Below, piece by piece: positions 57,282 through 64,000 of a stretch of DNA of 64,000 nt. Position 1 is the first letter of the stretch; each line of letters opens with the position of its first letter. The position numbers were made by a program, and so were the translations under genes. The stretch is from Alviniconcha marisindica. Its lineage: Eukaryota > Mollusca > Gastropoda > Provannidae. The DNA lies in the NCBI GenBank assembly GCA_018857735.1, contig JABMCL010002280.1, forward strand, positions 405,001-469,000, read 5' to 3'. The notes under the pieces were generated by a model that was given only the letters and a program-made list of their open reading frames with translations, ran no database searches and had not been told where the DNA came from.

Positions 57282-58930
57282 GTGTCAGTCAACCCTTCAC
57301 TGAAAGAGCAGTCAACCCTTCACTGAAAGAGAATGTTTGACAGTAAAGTGTCACCCCATGCCTGGCAGTTTGGTAACAGTGTGGACCCTTTACGAAGTTG
57401 ACAGAGAAAAATATTGACAGCGACTCAGTCGACTCTTTCCTGACTTTGTTGAGAGAAATTGTGACAGCAAAGTTGGTCTATCCGTCACTGAATAGCATTT
57501 TTTTTGTCAGTTTCTCCGAAAGAACATTGTGTCAGCAGAGTCAGTCAGCCCTTCACTGAAGAGAAACTTTGACAGCATGGTGTCCGTTTCTCTGGGAGAA
57601 CATTGTGTCAGTAGTCAGTTAGCCCTTCACTGAAACTGTAAGGGAAAGTCTGGTCGCACAGTGTCAGTTTCATTGAGACTCGGCCCTTCACTGAAGAGAA
57701 TTTTTGACAGCAAGGTGTCCCTTTCTCTGAGAGAACACTGTGTCAGTAGTCCGTTAGCCCTTCTTTGAAACTGAAAGGGAAAGTTTGATAGGACAGTGTC
57801 AACTTCACTCAGACTCAACCCTTAAACTCAGCTCTTCACCGAAACTGTAAGGGAAAGTTTGCTGGAAGGGTGTCAACTTCACTGAGACTGGGAGAGAAAG
57901 CAGGCAACCCTGTGTTGCTGCAACTTGAACAAAGTGACAAGGAACGCGTTCAGACTTTCTGTACAGTGAGTGGAAGTTTGCCACGTCGTTGACGTTGCCT
58001 TTGCGCTCTTGTCCAACTGACTGGCTTGCCGGGCACAGCTGGATTTGTTTACGGGCAGTTCAGGTGGATCGTTGTTTTGAAAAGGTGGGATGACTGGACG
58101 ACAACACTGGTGGACAGATGATTTTTAACCGTTGTGATATCTTCCAAACCATTGACTGACAGTTTGCCGCCCAGTGATTGGGAAGGCAAAACTTGACCCC
58201 GACGTTCCAGTTTGGATATATTTTTGGTTGCACAATGTCAATGAGTGTAGCTGAAACCCATGTGGTCTTTTATTCAGAATATGAATGATGTTGGTCATTG
58301 TATTGTTCTCACCAGCGTGAGAACGCACCCAGCTGGGGTGGAGGGGGGGGGGGGAGGTCCAGGTGTACATATTTTAAAAACTCTTCGCAGTATTGGTTGT
58401 CCGTGGTCAGTTGTAAAGACATTCAAGCTTGAGCATTTGAAATGTGAATGCTGAGCACGTGGATTATTTAAACTGTTGACAGAGTCAGAGGTATATAGAA
58501 TGTTTTTAATGCGTTGAAGGAGAAGCTTTACTAACAAGTCACAAGAAGTTGACACAGGAAGTCAACGATGTTAACTGTGTTGAGGGTTGCCTGCGCAAAA
58601 CTGCAGCGGAGGTATATGTTGCTGGTTACACATGCTTGTTCACTGTTATTTACAATGTAATTTTTTTTTTCCTTTTTGTTGTTGTTGTTAATATTTTGAG
58701 TCTAGCGCACCTTCTTTTGAGAATGCATATTATGTATGACACTCACATGTTTATGCCAGGAAGTGTTTCTAGATCTACGCAAGTAGCCAGAACTGGTCAT
58801 GGTTTTTTTTTGTTTTTTTTGTTTTTTACTTGGTACAAGGAGAGAAAGAAACGGACAAAACAGTGTCACTGTTTCATGAATGTGTGGTGCTGAAGCTAAA
58901 GACTTCGTCTAAAGATGATTGTTGCCATTT
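57282..58930. other. No supported gene; 3' UTR or intergenic
   Basis: Degenerate continuation of the 35-bp repeat to about 57900, a G run at about 58343-58353, T-rich stretches near 58660 and 58803. Nothing coding. Confidence 0.35.
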
Positions 58931-58934
58931 TGTC

Positions 58935-59125
58935 AGAGCCCATGACACCCTCACCCTGATATAGCCGTACTGGTTGACTGGGCGTAAAACACCAAGTTCC
59001 TTAATTACACACTGTGACACCTTTCACATTTGGATGGTTTGCTTTTATCCCTGTTTGAAGTGTACTGTCACCCAGGTATAATTGTAATGGTTGACTGGGC
59101 ATAAAACACCAGATCACTTACTGGA
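58935..59125 (+). mobile_element. SINE tail fragments (two)
   Basis: CACCCTGATATAGCCGTACT, GGTTGACTGGGCGTAAAACA at 58951-58990, and a more diverged AATGGTTGACTGGGCATAAA copy at about 59085. Same family as 61170-61235 and, inverted, 35835-35965. Confidence 0.7.
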
Positions 59126-61165
59126 ATACACTTCCTCCTGTCAGTAACACTGCTGGCCCACAGCACACTGCCTTCTTTGTCTTGATTTGCACAGTGCGTG
59201 CGATACGCTGACAGGACCCAGTCTTGGGTACAGCCTCAGCGGACAAAGGAGGGAAGCCGTCAGTGTTTTAGGTGCAGCGAGAGTTTTGTGCCTTGAAGTT
59301 TTCTACTATCTTACTACTATCTCCTGTTCTAAGTTGTTCCAGACGATGGCAGTGTTGGGGGAAAAGAGTATCCGTAGATATCGCTTTTTATGAAATCTAC
59401 TTCAGCGCTGACTGAAAACAATGGGTAGTCCAATTCAGGTGACTACAGCTGTTTTATTTGATGACGTATCTTGAAATCTGTCACACATATACTACAGACA
59501 TTACTCTTTTCCAACCAGTAAACAAGATGGTGGCCACATTGTAAAGTGGGGACAAACATCTTTCATTATAATTTAACCAGTAGAATATGTGGAAGTGTAG
59601 TTTTGTGCATTCGTTTTTTAAAGCAACGTTTGACACCCATTCAGACATGCAGAATAACATTTCCATGCAAACATACAGACACCTAACTGTTTTTCTTACA
59701 AGTGCAAGCTGTCGGACAATGCCAGCTATTGTTTGTCTCTTTCTGTGAGATATTTTTCAAACTTTTGACAAGAAAACCGCTAACATGTTTACAACCAAAA
59801 CCCCAGGGAGCAGATGGTCCTTGACTTTAGGAACATGGATCTTCTCTCAGAATAAGGTGGGTTAGCTACAGGGTATTAATTATTAGACCAGTCTGACTGT
59901 GCCTTAAAGTTAAAATTCAAGTGTTGGAAGATGACAGATCAATGCTACATGTTTGGTTATAGCTTTTATTTAACTCCTCTCCCAGTTTTCATTTTCATGC
60001 TTCTGTGACCCAGTTTCAATATCATAGGAGCTAGAAGAAAAGAGAGGAAAAAATATGAAAGTTGCATTTTCTCAGAGTAGTTTTACTTGTTAAGATGAAT
60101 ATTTATGTGATTGTTGAATAATCCATGCTTGATTTAAGATGTGTTTAGAAGCTGTTATGTGATTGTTGAATACACTGCGTTTGATTTAAGGTGTGTTTTA
60201 GAAGCTTTTTTAACTTCACTGCCAACAATTATGCATTTTTTTTGCATGCAATTTCCTTTCAGGGACAGTCTTGAGAAAAGATTAAGCTGTCCAAACATTT
60301 AGAACTTTGTTGCACATAGTAATTTACAAGAAGTTAGAATTCAAGCAGGAAGCAGTATAGGTCTAGATCCTGTAAGCAGGTGGAGGGAACTCTGCCAGTC
60401 ACATCATTATGACATCCTGCAGCCAAGTGACTGTTAGCATCACATATTTCAAGATCACAGAAATGCCAGAATAGCAAAGTATGCATTGTGAATTGTAATG
60501 ACATAAAATGATGGTAGTGACATAAAGTAGTGAGTTCTAATATGGATTGTCTCATGTTTCAACTAAAGTCAGGTTTTGATAGTTACTTGATACCTGTGCA
60601 ATTAAGATTCCTTGAATGACATGGTCTGTGACTTTGCCCATTTCATTTTGGAGGTTAGTCATATATATATATTTTGGCCATGACAGGAACTTCAACATGG
60701 GCATTATTTGAGACACTTAAGCAGGAGCTTTCAGATTATGTGTAACAATAACTTTGAATAAGCAGCAGTGAGTTTTGTCTGATACTAGTCTGTTATCTTG
60801 GCCTGTTTACAAGGTCAGGGTGCATTGCATTTACAGTGTTCTATTTTTTCTTCTTTTCTTCCTGTAGTGTTCACTGAGTCAGAATAGTTCTATCATAGGA
60901 AGTCCTGTGGCGCATTTGTGAAGAAACAAAAACTTGAAACATAAATGCAGCAGTTTGGTTCTTGGAAGTGATGGGTAAAAATGAGTATTTGTGCTGCTTT
61001 GTTAACCGTATTTTACAATGGTTTATTCTTTTTGTATTTTTTCAACCACTTTACACCAAAATATAGAGGTGGCTGTCATGACGCCTTTACAGTATTGAAA
61101 CTTGTCAGTTAAAGGGGACCCCAGTGAAGAAATGTAAGTCAAAGAGGCTCTGTTGACAGGAATCT
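59126..61165. other. No supported gene
   Basis: AT-rich single-copy sequence with short frames only. A 40-bp near duplicate (GTGATTGTTGAATA, then TTTGATTTAAG.TGTGTTT) occurs at about 60109-60205. Confidence 0.35.
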
Positions 61166-61235
61166 AGTTGGAATCACCCTGATATAGCTGCACTGGTTGA
61201 CTGGGCGTAAAACACCAACCAACTTACTTACTAAT
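61166..61235 (+). mobile_element. SINE tail fragment
   Basis: GAATCACCCTGATATAGCTG, CACTGGTTGACTGGGCGTAA, AACACCAACC. Third plus-strand copy of this family. Confidence 0.7.
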
Positions 61236-64000
61236 CTTGTTGGCAAGCAGGCTGACATTTGAAAGTTGTGTAAACATGGCTGTGGGTGCTGGGAGTGTGT
61301 GTCTGTGATGCCGTGAACAAGTCTGGCCTGCTGCTATGTGTGGCAGAAGAATACATTGCATGACAAACAAACAAACAAAGAAATTGGAAAACTTCAACAG
61401 CAACAACGGTTCTTTTGCTGCATGAAATTTATTGAACAGCTAGACAAAGCCCACATATGAAAACGTTTATGCATTTTCTGTGTTACCAGGCCAACATACA
61501 TCTTTGCCTGGTGTCCCCTTTAAAAGAGTTGTGTTCACAGAATAATTGTTAAGTTCTTCAGCTGGTCATTTCACACTGGTTGACTGATTTCATTGTTATT
61601 ATTTATTGGTTGCTTGATTTTTGTATTATTGATCAATCCATTAAAACATTTTTGTTGTTGTTGTTGAGGACAGGGTTATATGAATTGATTTATTGATCAG
61701 TCCATATGTTTTTGGTTTGAACAGGGTGGACTTGTAATCATAATCAAAAAGTCATATATATATTTTTATATATATACAGAATGAGTGTTGCCGACTTGTA
61801 TTAAGATAGATGATAGAGGATCATTTTCTGATGATGTAGATGTTTTCCTCGTATTTCTAAATCAAACAGGGATAGCATGACAACCATCAGCCAACAAAAA
61901 ACAAACAAACAAAAACAAACAGTAAGAGTGCAATGAGTGGCATGAGACTGTTACTTTTGACAATCATTTTTGTGTCTCATGTTGCAATGTATTACTATTA
62001 GGCTCAGAAGTTGAGAGATAGGGTTAGAATGGTTGTGTGTGTGTGTGTGTGTGTGTGCATGCGTGTATTGGTGGGTGTGTTGACTTTTCACTCGGGACAT
62101 TATCATCAATGGTGGTCAGTGCCTGACTTTTGTTCATGAATATTGTTTTTCCTGTAAGTGGTATCATGTTTGTGTTGTCATTGTTTTGTGCTTTGCAGTT
62201 GCCACATTTTTTTTGCTTGGGTACAACCTCAGCGTTACATTGTCACTGACTTTTTGTCTTTTTTGTCTTTTTTTTTTTACATGTATGTGTGTAACCAGGT
62301 GTGTGATGATTTTGTCTGGTCCTGCAAGTGTGGTGATCTCTCAGGGGTGGTCTTTCACAAGAGTGGCCTCTCATGAGTTCTCTTTCATCATGGTATATCT
62401 CTCACGAGAGTGGTCTCTCATCAGAGTGGTCTGCCGTCAGGGTGGTCTTTTGCAAATAGGGTCTATCGTCAGAGGTCTTTGTTCAAACTTCGAGGTGGTC
62501 TTTTATCAGAGTAGTCTTTCACCAAGGTGGTCTTCTATCTGGGTGGTCTCTCATTAGAATGGTCTGTCATCTGGGTGGTCTTTTGCAAATATGGTCTGTC
62601 ATCAGAGGTCTTTGTTCAAGGTGGTCTTTTATCAGTCTTTCACCAAGGTGGTCTTTTATCTGGGTAGTCTCTCATTAGAGCGGTCTGTCATCTAGGCGGT
62701 CTTCCACGAGGGTTTTTCACTGTGGCGCTGTCCACTCCGTCACTTTGGACACGGCCGCTTCCCTTGCAAAATCAACACACAAGGGAGTTAAATAGCGCTC
62801 GAAATACGTAACACAAGTACGACAACAAGGACCCGAGTCACCGACGGTATTTTATTACGGTATTATTTTCCTTGCGGCTGGCTTGTTCAGTAAAGTCGGT
62901 TGAGGGGGTTAAAGTTGCCCCACAGAGGGACTGACTGGCAGAGGCAGAAATCGGAGGAGGTTCGGGAAGAGGGGGAAACATGTGGCCAGCGCTTTTGCTC
63001 TCACCCACAGAACAATTGTGCGTTGAGGTCCTCCCCCCCCCCCCCCCCCCACCCCCACCCCCATACCCTTAAACTTAAAACAACAAAACAACCAATAACA
63101 CCTTTTTGTCTACTCCCTTTTGCTCTGTATCTCATTATCAATCAGTGCTGGTTTATAGCAGTGCGTTTGCTTATGACCTGAGTTTGACTGTCCTGAGGTG
63201 ACCCTGTGTGGTTGGCAGAACATTAAAATCCAGTCCCTAACTTTGACCTCACCAGCTTTGTGCAGTTGAAGTGTTTAAGGGGTCTGGTGCTTATGTTCAG
63301 CATTGTCGCCTTAGCTCTCCCCTGTCAGACTCACATCATGTGCACAGTTTGACGATCATTTTCACTGTTGTCATTCGTGTGGCTTCTCGCAGCTTGGGTA
63401 AATAAATATACATATATTACATACTAAACTATGAATACTGAATGACAAGTTGTTCATATGGGGGGGGGGGGGGGGGGGTATGTTTGTCTTTTAATATTTT
63501 CAGTACTTTTACAGGAGAGCTTGACAACAACAAAACAAAACAACAAAAAACCCACAGCCAGCATCATTTGTTGTGCTTGTAGAACTTCTAGAGGTGACAT
63601 GCACCTGTAATTTCAGTTCCCTGCCTGAGTTGGTGAAGGAAACAACTATTTTTTAAAACTTGATCCAGAAGGGGGAGAAGGAAAAAAATGAGGTAGGTTG
63701 ATGTTTAGATGTCAAAACTTGCGTTGTTGTCGTTCAGTGTTACAGGTGTGGTTCTAGCACATTTCAGACATTCAACATTAAAATGTACCTGACAGACATT
63801 TTTACATTGACAGCCTTTGTGTCAATGTCAGGACTTTTGGTGTGGAAACGTGCCTGACAGATACAAATCTGTCATGCTCCTGACTGTTGGTGACATCGTC
63901 ATGTACCTGTCGGTGACATTCTAGCAGCTGTCATGTGACCATTGGGACATTTATTATTTTCATATTCTGAGCTGTTGCTGACATTTTCACATTAATGTTG
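61236..64000. other. No supported gene; simple repeats and a degenerate tandem repeat
   Basis: (GT)n near 62034-62060; a degenerate 17-25-bp repeat (GTGGTCTCTCATCAGAGTGG and variants) at about 62330-62705; C run at 63030-63050; G run at 63461-63478. The 62710-62900 stretch is richer in CG dinucleotides than its surroundings but contains no frame I recognise. Confidence 0.4.

Overview
This window is animal nuclear DNA, most likely from a gastropod mollusc. That placement is an inference from tRNA-derived SINE copies, SINE tails such as TGGTTGACTGGGCGTAAAAC, abundant (CA)n/(CT)n and homopolymer-G tracts, and a compact many-exon gene in a minisatellite-rich setting; no species is assigned. The many low-complexity open frames are microsatellite or tandem-array artefacts.

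One protein-coding gene is clearly supported. It lies on the + strand, with coding sequence from 23262 to 54907, and is the orthologue of the Rho guanine-nucleotide exchange factor ARHGEF17 (TEM4/p164-RhoGEF). I resolved 23 coding exons whose phases join into a 5034-nt reading frame (1677 residues plus stop). The order is: a long disordered Ser/acidic N-terminus (two large exons, 23262-26359); a DH domain (33240-37634); an atypical PH-like region (38401-45067); and a C-terminal beta-propeller interrupted by an acidic insert (45564-54907). The last residues match the vertebrate ARHGEF17 C-terminus closely. One or more 5' UTR exons are likely (candidate ending at 13780, and 22558-23261), with a small upstream ORF just before the start codon. 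A long 3' UTR or downstream region follows 54907.

Region by region: 1-13.7 kb holds no convincing gene. It contains a probable Harbinger-like MITE inserted into a SINE (315-936), several minisatellites (62, 54 and 35 bp units), long simple repeats and dispersed SINE-tail repeats. 13.7-23.2 kb is the putative promoter and first intron. 23.2-54.9 kb is the gene, with introns carrying many tandem arrays. 54.9-64 kb is 3' UTR or downstream sequence with a 35-bp array and SINE tails, and no further gene that I can support.

The most striking observation is that many intronic arrays in this gene are built from copies of its own exon-intron junctions. They create arrays of duplicate splice acceptors or donors at six or more junctions. 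Three of them (45-bp x12 acceptors before exon 22, a 60-bp donor duplication after exon 20, a 75-bp donor duplication after exon 10) keep the reading frame open and could give in-frame protein length variants. Others (97-bp and about 121-bp arrays) would introduce stops and could act as poison exons.
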